From Chloroflexota bacterium (GTDB lineage Bacteria; Chloroflexota; Anaerolineae; B4-G1): a DNA stretch of 21,302 nt. This document shows, piece by piece, positions 1 through 6,885 of the stretch. Location of the stretch: contig QMOE01000002.1 in NCBI GenBank assembly GCA_003648125.1, forward strand, positions 1 to 21,302, read 5' to 3'. The translations under genes were made by a program, and so were the position numbers. Numbering within the stretch: the first letter of the stretch is position 1; every line of letters starts with the position of its first letter. The notes beneath the pieces were generated by a model. It made no database searches. It had not been told where the DNA came from and saw nothing but the letters and a program-made list of their open reading frames with translations.

Positions 1-122
1 CAGCAATTCCCGTTTTGTAGTCGCGATTTCCAAATCGCGCCCGTTGTACCGCGTAAAACGTCTTCCGCGATTGCGAAATCGCGGCTACAACTTGCCGTTT
101 TCTACCATAACGGGAATTGCTG
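1..122. repeat. Palindromic intergenic element with 12-bp terminal inverted repeats
   Basis: Bases 1-12 (CAGCAATTCCCG) are the exact reverse complement of 111-122. Inside, 17-88 forms a second palindrome running from GTAG to CTAC, with TCGCGATTT / AAATCGCG arms. The layout resembles a non-autonomous, MITE- or REP-like element just upstream of adenylate kinase. The left end coincides with the window edge, so a target duplication cannot be tested. Confidence 0.6.
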
Positions 123-179
123 CATCGCGGTAAATTGTACTGTTCACGTTTGACCTAGATCAGATGGAGGTGTAACATT

Positions 180-845
180 ATGGTGACAGAACCGAAATTC
201 ATTGTTCTTCTCGGCCCGCCGGCCTCGGGCAAAGGGACCCAGGCGGCCAGGCTGCGTGAGGTTCTCGACTTGCCTCACGTCGCCAGCGGGGATCTCTTTC
301 GGGAGAATCTCAAGCACGAGACCGAGTTGGGGCTGCAAGCCAAGGTCTATATGGACCGTGGAGAACTGGTGCCTGACAATGTCACGATTGCCATGGTAAT
401 GGATCGCTTGAGCCGTCCCGATTGCGCTGGCGGTGCCCTGCTCGATGGTTTCCCGCGCACCATAGCCCAGGCGGAGGCTCTGGACGGGGCGCTGGCCGCC
501 CAGGGGCACAAGATCAGCCTGGTGCCCAATATTGTGGTACCAGATGAGGTGTTGGTGGAACGGGTCAGTGGACGCCGGTTGTGCCGGGTGTGCGGCGCGG
601 CGTATCACGTCCGTTTCAATCCGCCCAAACAGCCAGGGGTGTGCGATAACGATGGCGGCGAGTTGTATCAGCGCGACGACGATCAGCCGGAGACAGTTCG
701 TCAGCGGCTCAAGGTGTATTGGGAGCAGACCAGCCCGCTCATTGACTACTATCGCCGCCAGGGAGTGCTGGTAGAGGTCAACGGCGACCAGTCCATAGAC
801 GCGGTAGCGACCGTCCTGCGCACCGTCGTCACCGGCATTGAATAA
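180..845 (+). CDS. adk: Adenylate kinase, zinc-LID type
   Basis: Adenylate kinase catalyses 2 ADP <-> ATP + AMP in the cytoplasm. The 221-aa protein has the P-loop GPPASGKGT (residues 12-20), the AMP-site DGFPRT (89-94) and a long LID. The LID holds Cys135, Cys138, Cys155 and Asp158, the Cys-Cys-Cys-Asp zinc pattern known from some Gram-positive enzymes. GATGGAGGTG lies just upstream of the ATG at 180 and supports the start. Adenylate kinase genes commonly sit in the secY-map ribosomal cluster; here the gene is 15 bp upstream of two polyphosphate kinases of the AMP-phosphorylating type. That suggests it works with them: PAP makes ADP from AMP and polyP, and Adk turns ADP into ATP. It may be a second, dedicated copy, but this window cannot show that. 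Family assignment is very secure; the dedicated role is inference. Confidence 0.97.
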   Translation: MVTEPKFIVLLGPPASGKGTQAARLREVLDLPHVASGDLFRENLKHETELGLQAKVYMDRGELVPDNVTIAMVMDRLSRPDCAGGALLDGFPRTIAQAEALDGALAAQGHKISLVPNIVVPDEVLVERVSGRRLCRVCGAAYHVRFNPPKQPGVCDNDGGELYQRDDDQPETVRQRLKVYWEQTSPLIDYYRRQGVLVEVNGDQSIDAVATVLRTVVTGIE

Positions 846-860
846 GAGAGGAGGGGAAAC

Positions 861-1859
861 ATGCTGGAAAAGATAGACCTGACCAAAAAGCTGACCAAAG
901 CCGAGTACAAAGCGCAGATGCCTGATCTACACAATCGGCTATACGATCTACAAAAGGCCTGTTGGGATGCCAACATTCCCAGCGTGATCATCTTTGAGGG
1001 TTGGGATGCCTCGGGCAAAGGCACATCTATCAATGTGCTCACGCGGCGGCTCGATCCGCGCGGGTTCACGCTTTATCCCATCCAGGCGCCGCGTACGTTC
1101 GAGATCCACATGCCCTGGTTGTGGCGCTTTTGGCTCAAGTTGCCCAACTATGGCCGAATGGCTATTTTCGACCGCAGTTGGTATGGCCGGGTGTTGGTCG
1201 AGCGCGTGGAGGGGTTCACACCAGAGGAGCAGTGGCGCAAAGGCTACCGGGACATTGTGGATTTCGAGCGCACCATCGCCGACGATGGCTATGTGGTGAT
1301 CAAGTTTTGGTTACACATTAGCAAAAAGGAGCAGAAAAAGCGCTTTAAGAAGTTGGAAAAGGACCCGTTGGAGAGTTGGCACGTCCAGGCGGAAGACTGG
1401 GAACATTATCGCCACTATGAGGAGTACATGGTAGCCGTCGAGGAGATGCTGGAACGCACTGACACGGAGTGGGGCCGGTGGACGATTGTCGAGGCGACTG
1501 ATCGCCGTTGGGCGCGGGTCAAGATTCTTGAGACGATTATCCGCCGCCTGGAAGAGGCTTTGCAGGAACGTGGCCTTCCGTTGCCAGAAGGACGGCCCGC
1601 CAAAGTACCGGCTCTGCCGGACGCAGGCCAAGTCCCGCTGACGGAGATGGGGCTCAGTTCCCGGGTGTCGAGATCCCTGGAGCAGGCTGGGTTGGCGACT
1701 GTTAGGGACGTGATGGGACGATTGGCCGGGGGAGACGAGGGGCTGCTGGAGCTGGATGGCATCGGTCCCAAGAGTCTGGTGGAGATCAAACGGTGCATTG
1801 AGTCTTTGGCCTCGTCGGGGGCTGAACCAGCCCCCCAGGGTCAAGGTAAGGAGGAGTAG
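861..1859 (+). CDS. ppk2: PPK2-family polyphosphate kinase (PAP type) with C-terminal RpoA-CTD-like domain
   Basis: PPK2 enzymes transfer phosphate between polyphosphate and nucleotides. Residues 1-235 form the kinase domain, with Walker A EGWDASGKGT (46-55), LWRFW (87-91) and the Walker B/lid signature FDRSWYGRVLVERVEG (103-118). These match class II, the polyphosphate:AMP phosphotransferase group. A Pro-rich linker (about 238-257) leads to residues 258-318. That segment reads like the RNA polymerase alpha C-terminal domain: LGLS-type start, SLEQAGLATVRDVM, then LLELDGIGPKSLVEIK with its helix-hairpin-helix glycine turn. This extra domain is unusual for a PPK2. A strong RBS (GAGGAGGGG) precedes the ATG. 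The stop is 2 bp from the next ppk2, so translation is probably coupled. The PPK2 call is secure; the added domain is a motif-level call, and its role (DNA, RNA polymerase or other protein contact) is unknown. Confidence 0.93.
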   Translation: MLEKIDLTKKLTKAEYKAQMPDLHNRLYDLQKACWDANIPSVIIFEGWDASGKGTSINVLTRRLDPRGFTLYPIQAPRTFEIHMPWLWRFWLKLPNYGRMAIFDRSWYGRVLVERVEGFTPEEQWRKGYRDIVDFERTIADDGYVVIKFWLHISKKEQKKRFKKLEKDPLESWHVQAEDWEHYRHYEEYMVAVEEMLERTDTEWGRWTIVEATDRRWARVKILETIIRRLEEALQERGLPLPEGRPAKVPALPDAGQVPLTEMGLSSRVSRSLEQAGLATVRDVMGRLAGGDEGLLELDGIGPKSLVEIKRCIESLASSGAEPAPQGQGKEE

Positions 1860-1861
1860 CC

Positions 1862-2629
1862 ATGTTGGAAACGATAGACCTGAGTCAGAGCCTGACGCGA
1901 GAGGAGTACGTCCGGGACAGAACTCGTTATCAGTTGCAGCTACGAGAATTGGCCTATCAACTCTATGTGCAAAATCGGACGCTGGTTGTGGTGTACGAGG
2001 GTTGGGATGCCGGAGGCAAGGGAGGCAACATCAAGCGTGTCACCGAAAGACTGGACCCACGTGGCTACGAGGTTTTTCCCATTGCAGCGCCCCAGGGCGA
2101 AGATGCTACCCATCACTACCTGTGGCGCTTCTGGCGTCGCCTCAGACCACCCGACGAAAAGCAGATCCTCATTTTTGATCGTACCTGGTATGGGCGAGTC
2201 ATGGTGGAGCGGGTAGAGGGTTTCTGTACCGAGGAAGAGTGGAAGCGCGCTTATCGCGAGATTAACGAGTTTGAACGCCAGTTGGCGGACCACGGCATGA
2301 TCTTGGCCAAGTTCTGGATTCACATCAGCCAGGAGGAACAGTTGCGCCGCTTTAAGGAACGGGGCAACACAGCCTACAAAGCCTGGAAGTTGACCAATGA
2401 GGACTGGCGCAACCGCGAAAAGTGGGCTCAATATGAAGAAGCAGTGGAGAATATGCTGCTTCGAACCAGCACCCGCACCGCACCGTGGACGATTGTAGAG
2501 GGGAACGACAAGTGGTTCGCGCGGGTCAAGACCCTGCGCACTCTGGTCCAAGTTCTAAGCAGAGAACTTGATTATCAGCCCATGGGTTACAAAGTCAAGA
2601 AAGAGAAAAAGGAGAAGAAAAAGAAATAG
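1862..2629 (+). CDS. ppk2: PPK2-family polyphosphate:AMP phosphotransferase-like kinase with polylysine tail
   Basis: This 255-aa protein strongly resembles the C-terminal half of two-domain class II PPK2 (PAP) enzymes, which make ADP from AMP and polyP. Visible features are Walker A EGWDAGGKGG (46-55), the PIAAP segment (73-77), YLWRFWR (86-92), FDRTWYGRVMVERVEGF (105-121), EDWRNREKW (180-188) and TAPWTIVEGNDKWFARVK (206-223). It shares the MLE-IDL start and overall layout with the preceding gene, so the two look like a tandem duplication, or a PAP encoded as two chains. GGAGGAG lies upstream of the ATG and the intergenic gap is 2 bp. The last 12 residues contain 9 lysines, an extension beyond the kinase fold that could bind polyanions such as polyP or nucleic acid. 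Enzyme family is secure; acceptor specificity (AMP or ADP) is inferred from motif resemblance. Confidence 0.94.
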   Translation: MLETIDLSQSLTREEYVRDRTRYQLQLRELAYQLYVQNRTLVVVYEGWDAGGKGGNIKRVTERLDPRGYEVFPIAAPQGEDATHHYLWRFWRRLRPPDEKQILIFDRTWYGRVMVERVEGFCTEEEWKRAYREINEFERQLADHGMILAKFWIHISQEEQLRRFKERGNTAYKAWKLTNEDWRNREKWAQYEEAVENMLLRTSTRTAPWTIVEGNDKWFARVKTLRTLVQVLSRELDYQPMGYKVKKEKKEKKKK

Positions 2630-2665
2630 ATCATTCCCATTCTAACACCAACTTGAGTATTTCTT

Positions 2666-2869
2666 GAATAAGGGATAGTCTCCCCCAACCGTGTTGGTGT
2701 TGTTTTGCCCATCTCGCCGGACGCTAAAACCGTCCGGCTCAAAGCTCAAGCCCCCTCCGGGGGCTAAGCAAGCCCGCGAAGCGGGGTTCAGCTGTGAGCG
2801 CGGCGGTTCAGCGCCGCGCGGGACTGTTTCAAATTTACCAACACAATTCAGGGAGACTACCGAATAAGG
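2666..2869. mobile_element. MITE-like palindromic insertion with 8-bp target duplication
   Basis: GAATAAGG occurs at 2666-2673 and again at 2862-2869 as a direct repeat. Between the copies, the left end (GATAGTCTCCC, then GTGTTGGT to about 2698) is an imperfect inverted repeat of the right end (ACCAACAC from 2838, then GGGAGACTACC to 2861). The interior contains several GC-rich hairpins, for example CGGACG...CGTCCG, AGCCCCC...GGGGGCT and a GCGCGGCG...CGCCGCGC stem near 2798-2820. It has no coding capacity. It separates ppk2 (ending 2629) from the lysine-rich microgene (2906). Without it the two would be about 80 bp apart. Non-autonomous transposition is inferred from the duplication and end symmetry. 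Confidence 0.6.
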
Positions 2870-2905
2870 CGACCAGTTTTTTATCTCAGAAAAGGAGAAA
2901 GTGAC

Positions 2906-2974
2906 ATGGCTAAGGGAAAAGGCAAGAAGAAGAATAAGAAAAAGGGCAAGAAAAAGGGCAAGAAGAAAAAATAG
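2906..2974 (+). CDS. Lysine/glycine-only cationic microprotein (22 aa)
   Basis: The ATG at 2906 opens a 22-codon frame ending in TAG at 2972-2974. After Met-Ala, the residues are only Lys (15), Gly (4) and one Asn, in KGKGKKK / KKKGKKKGKKKK style repeats. A near-ideal ribosome site, AGGAG at 2893-2897, lies 8 bp before the ATG, and both AAA and AAG lysine codons are used. No known family is recognised. The context is a polyphosphate locus: PPK2 with a lysine tail lies upstream, and the phosphoesterase-HD/PPK1 operon converges downstream. A polycation of this kind could bind polyphosphate, RNA or DNA. It is too short for usual gene finders. The alternative is a fortuitous frame in an A-rich spacer; the strong RBS and the exact Lys/Gly periodicity argue against that. 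Translation is unproven. Confidence 0.6.
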   Translation: MAKGKGKKKNKKKGKKKGKKKK

Positions 2975-3006
2975 TTCTCGCCCGTTTTGATCCCAAACGT
3001 AGCACC

Positions 3007-3035
3007 GCGCTCCAGGTTGTTATGGCCTGGAGCGC
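3007..3035 (+). terminator. Hairpin downstream of the microgene, possible terminator
   Basis: GCGCTCCAGG (3007-3016) and CCTGGAGCGC (3026-3035) form a perfect 10-bp stem with a 9-nt loop, 32 bp after the microgene stop. Only AATTT follows, so the U-tract is weak. It could end the adk-ppk2 transcript or protect its 3' end. Confidence 0.4.
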
Positions 3036-3075
3036 AATTTATGCCAATGGGTTTGCTACTGGACACTTTTTTTTT

Positions 3076-3098
3076 GTAGGTCACGCTTGTAGCGTGAC
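3076..3098. repeat. Short GTAG-headed palindrome
   Basis: GTAG is followed by a perfect 8-bp stem, GTCACGCT (3080-3087) / AGCGTGAC (3091-3098), with loop TGT. A run of nine T (3067-3075) precedes it. The GTAG start recalls the repeats at 17-88, 15665-15706 and 21248-21302. It lies in the convergent gap between two transcription units. Confidence 0.4.
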
Positions 3099-3114
3099 GG
3101 GTCCGAGTCGTCAC

Positions 3115-3143
3115 GTATCCTCTCAATAAAGTTGAGAGGATAC
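3115..3143. terminator. Perfect 12-bp hairpin between convergent units
   Basis: GTATCCTCTCAA (3115-3126) pairs with TTGAGAGGATAC (3132-3143) around the 5-nt loop TAAAG. It begins 6 bp beyond the stop codon of the - strand phosphoesterase-HD gene, where a transcript terminator or 3'-end stabiliser is expected. No T-run follows on the - strand, so intrinsic termination is uncertain. Confidence 0.45.
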
Positions 3144-3149
3144 CCAATG

Positions 3150-4544
3150 TCAGATGAGGCGATATTCGATAATCAATTCTTTGCGAAACACTCGTTCCAG
3201 CACCTGTCCCTTCTTTAGAGCTGCTTGCCGTTCCGCTTCGGCAGGCCCACGTACTATGCATCGCACAATGATTTGCTCCGCCGTGATCTCACACGCCAGA
3301 TCATCTACGAGGCTGCGATGGGTGCGATCCAGGCCATCCGCTACGCGCAGGATCGCCGCCAGCGTACGCACAATGCTCTGTTGATCCGATTTCAGCGCGG
3401 AAAAATGATCGTGTTTCTTTTTCGGGCGCGCCTTGCGATGATAACGAGCAATCGAGCCGATGATGAGACGCTCTTGTGTGTTGAACGTCAGGAGCGGTGT
3501 GTTGAGAATGATGCGCAAGGCGGCCAGGTGATGCTTCCGCTGTCCCTCTACCCAACCGATGTCGTGCAAGAGTGCCCCGCACCTGAGCCAGAAACGCTCC
3601 TCTGTTCCGAGGTGATGCAGAGATTCTAGTTCGTCGAATAGTTTCAGCGCCAGGCGCGTCACTTGGTGGGTATGTTCCTTGTCGTAATCGCAGTGCTGGG
3701 CCAATTGCAGCACCGCCTGGAGATGGTTAGCTTCCACCTCTGCTCTGGAAGGGGGTGGGGAGTCGTCTGCAGGCGCGGGCGCAGGCACTTGTTCCTCCGC
3801 CATTTGCAGCACTGTGTCCAGATTACGTCCCTGCAAGGTCATCTGTGCAAAGGCCTCGGGCAGATCGTGCTTGCGGATCGCGGCGACCGCTCTTTCCACG
3901 TCGTATTCTACCCGGTGGTGATGCACTTGAATTTGTTCCGCCTCAATCTGTAGAATGGCGTAGCAGGCGCGGGGATCGCCGTCGTCGGGCCGGCCGACGC
4001 TGCCAGTGTTGATGAACCAGACGCCATCTACCTCACGCGCAAAGGGTTGGTGCGAATGACCGCATACGATCACGTCGGCGTGGGCCATTTGCGCCAATTC
4101 GCGCAACCGCTGTTCTGGAGTTTCGGGAGTGAGAGGTTCCTTCTCCGAGGCGGGGCTGCCGTGTGTCAGCAGGATGCGTTTGCCCTTTATCTTCATCCGT
4201 ATCTCTTGAGATAGGAAGCGCAGGTATCTGCGGTTCTTTTTGGAAAGGTTCTCGTAAGCCCACTCGAATGCCAGGTACTTGGCCGGCTGTTTTTTCTTAC
4301 GCCACTTTTTCTTTTCTTTTTTGAATTGCAGCACCTTCTGGTCATAGTTACCGATGATGCTCAACGCATCCTCGTCCCGCAGCCGCTGTATCACCTCGTT
4401 GGGAAAGGCCCCGTATCCCACAAAATCGCCCACGTTCCAGATCGCTTCGACGCTTTGCTCATTCTCACTCCCGTGAGCGTGGGCCAGCACTGCCTCCAGC
4501 GCCGGCAGATTGGCATGTACGTCACCTATCAATGCCACCTTCAT
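3150..4544 (-). CDS. Calcineurin-like metallophosphoesterase fused to a Ppx/GppA-like HD domain
   Basis: This 464-aa, two-domain protein probably hydrolyses or senses a phospho-compound. Residues 1-210 have the metallophosphoesterase signature series: GDVHAN (7-12), NVGDFVGYG (37-45), GNYD (65-68), THGSP (127-131) and GHSHQP (162-167). Residues 284-464 form an HD domain with His291/His293, LLHDIGW (325-331), ARYHRK (366-371) and VADGLDR (401-407). This arrangement resembles the C-terminal part of Ppx/GppA exopolyphosphatases. A Pro-rich linker (252-266) separates the halves. Two lysine clusters stand out, at 75-85 and 371-377. It is the second gene of the ppk1 operon; its ATG is 12 bp after the ppk1 stop, within a purine-rich RBS region. 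A role in polyP or nucleotide-polyphosphate turnover is inferred from context. The substrate cannot be read from the sequence. Confidence 0.88.
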   Translation of the reverse strand: MKVALIGDVHANLPALEAVLAHAHGSENEQSVEAIWNVGDFVGYGAFPNEVIQRLRDEDALSIIGNYDQKVLQFKKEKKKWRKKKQPAKYLAFEWAYENLSKKNRRYLRFLSQEIRMKIKGKRILLTHGSPASEKEPLTPETPEQRLRELAQMAHADVIVCGHSHQPFAREVDGVWFINTGSVGRPDDGDPRACYAILQIEAEQIQVHHHRVEYDVERAVAAIRKHDLPEAFAQMTLQGRNLDTVLQMAEEQVPAPAPADDSPPPSRAEVEANHLQAVLQLAQHCDYDKEHTHQVTRLALKLFDELESLHHLGTEERFWLRCGALLHDIGWVEGQRKHHLAALRIILNTPLLTFNTQERLIIGSIARYHRKARPKKKHDHFSALKSDQQSIVRTLAAILRVADGLDRTHRSLVDDLACEITAEQIIVRCIVRGPAEAERQAALKKGQVLERVFRKELIIEYRLI

Positions 4545-4556
4545 CGTTGCCCCCTC

Positions 4557-6701
4557 TCACTCCTCCTCATTCCACAACCCCCGATGTTCTATCATCCACA
4601 ATTGCGAATTCAGTTCCGGTTCGCCTTCTTGTGGCTGTACCCGTTCATAGCTGCCATCGGGTAACAGTCGCCGGGCTTGCAAGTTGTCCTTCAGATGGAC
4701 GCTGAGAATGTGGTGATATACAGAGTCTCGCAGGTCTGGATCTTGCACCGGAAACAACTGTTCCACCCGCCGGTCGAGGTTGCGGGGCATCAGGTCGGCG
4801 CTACCCATCAGAATCTCTCCCTCGCCACCGTTGCGGAAGTAATAGATGCGCGGGTGTTCCAAGAAACGCCCCACGATAGAGGTGACGGTGATGTTCTCAC
4901 TCTGTCCTGGCACGCCCGGTCGCAGACAGCAGATCCCCCGTACTTGCAAGTCTACTTTCACCCCCGCCTGAGAAGCTCGATAGAGCGCCTGGATGCACTC
5001 TTTGTCCACCAATGCGTTCATCTTGAAAGCCAGGTAGCCATCCCCGTGCTTTTGATGTCGCTTGATCTCGCGCTCAATTCGATCCACGATCTGATGTCTC
5101 ATCCTTCCCGGAGCCACCAGCAGTTTGCGGTATTCCTCCTGGTGAGAATAGCCGGTGAGAGCATTGAACAAGTCCGATACGTCGGCGCCGATGTCTGGAT
5201 CGCTCGTAAAGTAGCCGATGTCTGTGTAGAGGCGAGCGGTGACGTCGTTGTAATTGCCTGTGCTCATGTGCACGTAGCGAGTGATGCCGTTTCCCTCTCG
5301 ACGCACCACCAGGAGGAGTTTAGTGTGTGTCTTGAGGCCCACCAGGCCATAGACCACGTGTACGCCCGCTCGCTCCAGTGACCGCGCCCACACGATGTTA
5401 TTCTCTTCGTCGAAACGGGCCTTTAACTCTACCAGCACGGCCACTTGCTTTCCGTTCTCGCGGGCCTTCATCAGCGCGGCCACGACCGGCGACTTTGGGC
5501 CTACCCGGTACAACGTCTGTTTGATGGTCAGCACATTGGGGTCTCGAGCTGCCTCGCGCATAAAATTTACCACCGGGCTAAAGCTGTCGTAGGGGTGGTA
5601 GAGCAAAACGTCTTGCCGCTTGATCACGGAAAAGATGCTCTCCTCGGTGATGAGAGGTGGAGGTACTGCCGGCAGGAAGGGTGGATCCTTTAGATCGGGG
5701 CGGTTGATATTTGTCAACTCGATCAAATCCGCCATGCCGATGGGGGCATTCATCGTATAGACCTGGTAGGGCGCCAGTCGCAGATTGCTGACCAGGATGT
5801 CGCGTATGCGCTCTGGCATCTCTTTGTCCGCTTCCATCCGCACCACAAAGCCAAATTGTCGTTTCCGTACGCTTTCTTGAATAGCCAGCAACAAGTCGGC
5901 CGCTTCATCCTCTTCGATTTCCGGGTCGGCGTCGCGGGTGACGCGGAAAGGGTAGGAGGCCACGACCTCCAGGCCGGGGAAGAGCAGATCCAAATTAGCA
6001 GCTATGACTTGTTCCAGCCAGACGAAATTGTTGGACGACTTTTCCACCAGTCCCAGCTTTTCATAGCTTTCGGCTTTCTCCTCGCTGGGGACGCCGAGCA
6101 GGCGCGGGAACACGGCAGGCACTTTTAGACGCGCGAATCGCTCGCCCCGTTGGGGATCGTTAATCACCACTGCCAGATTGATGCTCAGATTAGAGATGTG
6201 GGGGAAGGGATGGCCCGGATCAAAGGCCAGTGGCGTGAGGGACGGAAAGATCTCGCGCTTAAAGTGACGGCGCAGCAGTTTGCGCTGCTTGCTCTTTAGC
6301 TCGTTGTACCTGAGCACATTGATCCCGGCCTCGCGCAGTTTAGGCATCAAGTCTTTGTGCCAACACCTCGAGTGCTGCGCCAACTGGAGCAACAATTCCT
6401 CGTGGATGGCCGCCAGTTGCTCGGCCGGCGTCAGACCATCGGGAGGGGTCCCCAGTATCTCGGACGCCAACTGCCGACGCAAGCCAGAGACACGGATCAT
6501 GAAAAACTCGTCCAGGTTGCTGGCAAAGATGGACAGAAACTTGACTCGCTCTAGCAAAGGATGCCGTTCATCCAGCGCTTCTTCTAACACGCGCTGATTG
6601 AATTGAAGCCAACTCAACTCGCGGTTGATATAGAGGCCAGGGTCGTCCAGGTCAACAGATTTATCCGGTTGCTGGGTTTGAGATTGTTCAGTTTTAGCCA
6701 T
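4557..6701 (-). CDS. ppk1: Polyphosphate kinase 1
   Basis: PPK1 builds inorganic polyphosphate from the gamma-phosphate of ATP, reversibly, usually at the membrane periphery. The 714-aa length is normal. It has the N-terminal YINRELSWLQFNQRVLEEA segment (24-42), SNLDEFFMIRVSGL (61-74) and the catalytic HxK at His459-Lys461. The HMSTGNYND segment (478-486) and FLEHPRIYYF with His616 (613-622) follow, then SADLMPRNLDRRVEQLFPV (634-652). His459 and His616 correspond by context to the two essential histidines of the E. coli enzyme, the first being the phosphorylated one. GAGAGGGG lies just upstream of the ATG at 6701. It heads a two-gene operon with the phosphoesterase-HD protein and converges on the adk-ppk2-ppk2 unit, so polyP synthesis and use are encoded side by side. 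Confidence 0.98.
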   Translation of the reverse strand: MAKTEQSQTQQPDKSVDLDDPGLYINRELSWLQFNQRVLEEALDERHPLLERVKFLSIFASNLDEFFMIRVSGLRRQLASEILGTPPDGLTPAEQLAAIHEELLLQLAQHSRCWHKDLMPKLREAGINVLRYNELKSKQRKLLRRHFKREIFPSLTPLAFDPGHPFPHISNLSINLAVVINDPQRGERFARLKVPAVFPRLLGVPSEEKAESYEKLGLVEKSSNNFVWLEQVIAANLDLLFPGLEVVASYPFRVTRDADPEIEEDEAADLLLAIQESVRKRQFGFVVRMEADKEMPERIRDILVSNLRLAPYQVYTMNAPIGMADLIELTNINRPDLKDPPFLPAVPPPLITEESIFSVIKRQDVLLYHPYDSFSPVVNFMREAARDPNVLTIKQTLYRVGPKSPVVAALMKARENGKQVAVLVELKARFDEENNIVWARSLERAGVHVVYGLVGLKTHTKLLLVVRREGNGITRYVHMSTGNYNDVTARLYTDIGYFTSDPDIGADVSDLFNALTGYSHQEEYRKLLVAPGRMRHQIVDRIEREIKRHQKHGDGYLAFKMNALVDKECIQALYRASQAGVKVDLQVRGICCLRPGVPGQSENITVTSIVGRFLEHPRIYYFRNGGEGEILMGSADLMPRNLDRRVEQLFPVQDPDLRDSVYHHILSVHLKDNLQARRLLPDGSYERVQPQEGEPELNSQLWMIEHRGLWNEEE

Positions 6702-6745
6702 TGTTTTCCCCTCTCTTGCAGACGCGCGCAGAGTAGATTGATTCT

Positions 6746-6774
6746 ATTTTACTCTGTCGTCGCTTAATTAGCAA
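6746..6774 (-). promoter_or_regulatory. Predicted sigma70-type promoter of the ppk1 operon
   Basis: Read on the - strand, TTGCTA (6774-6769) and TAAAAT (6751-6746) are separated by exactly 17 bp and lie about 45 bp before the ppk1 ATG. An inverted repeat CAGAGTA (6729-6735) / TACTCTG (6750-6756) overlaps the -10 and the likely start site, as an operator might. Confidence 0.5.
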
Positions 6775-6885
6775 GGCTCAGTAGATCCAATTTTGGGCAT
6801 GGTTCATTTTCGTCCCTCAAGGAGCAAAAACAACTTTACACTTTCGTGGACGCCGATTTAGCAACTACTCAGGCCAATGAAGCAA

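Noticed and set aside
1862..2629. Frameshifted single PAP gene split in two
   Set aside because: Each PPK2 has its own strong RBS, a full kinase domain and a distinct C-terminal extension, so these are two intact genes.
3061..3075. Run of nine T as an intrinsic terminator of the microgene transcript
   Set aside because: No stable hairpin directly precedes the T-run; the nearest stem (3007-3035) ends about 30 bp earlier.
2881..3261. 126-codon frame on the - strand across the microgene and the 3' end of MPE-HD
   Set aside because: It reads the lysine tract in reverse as a Phe/Leu/Pro-rich tail, overlaps a well-supported gene in another frame, and shows no family motif.
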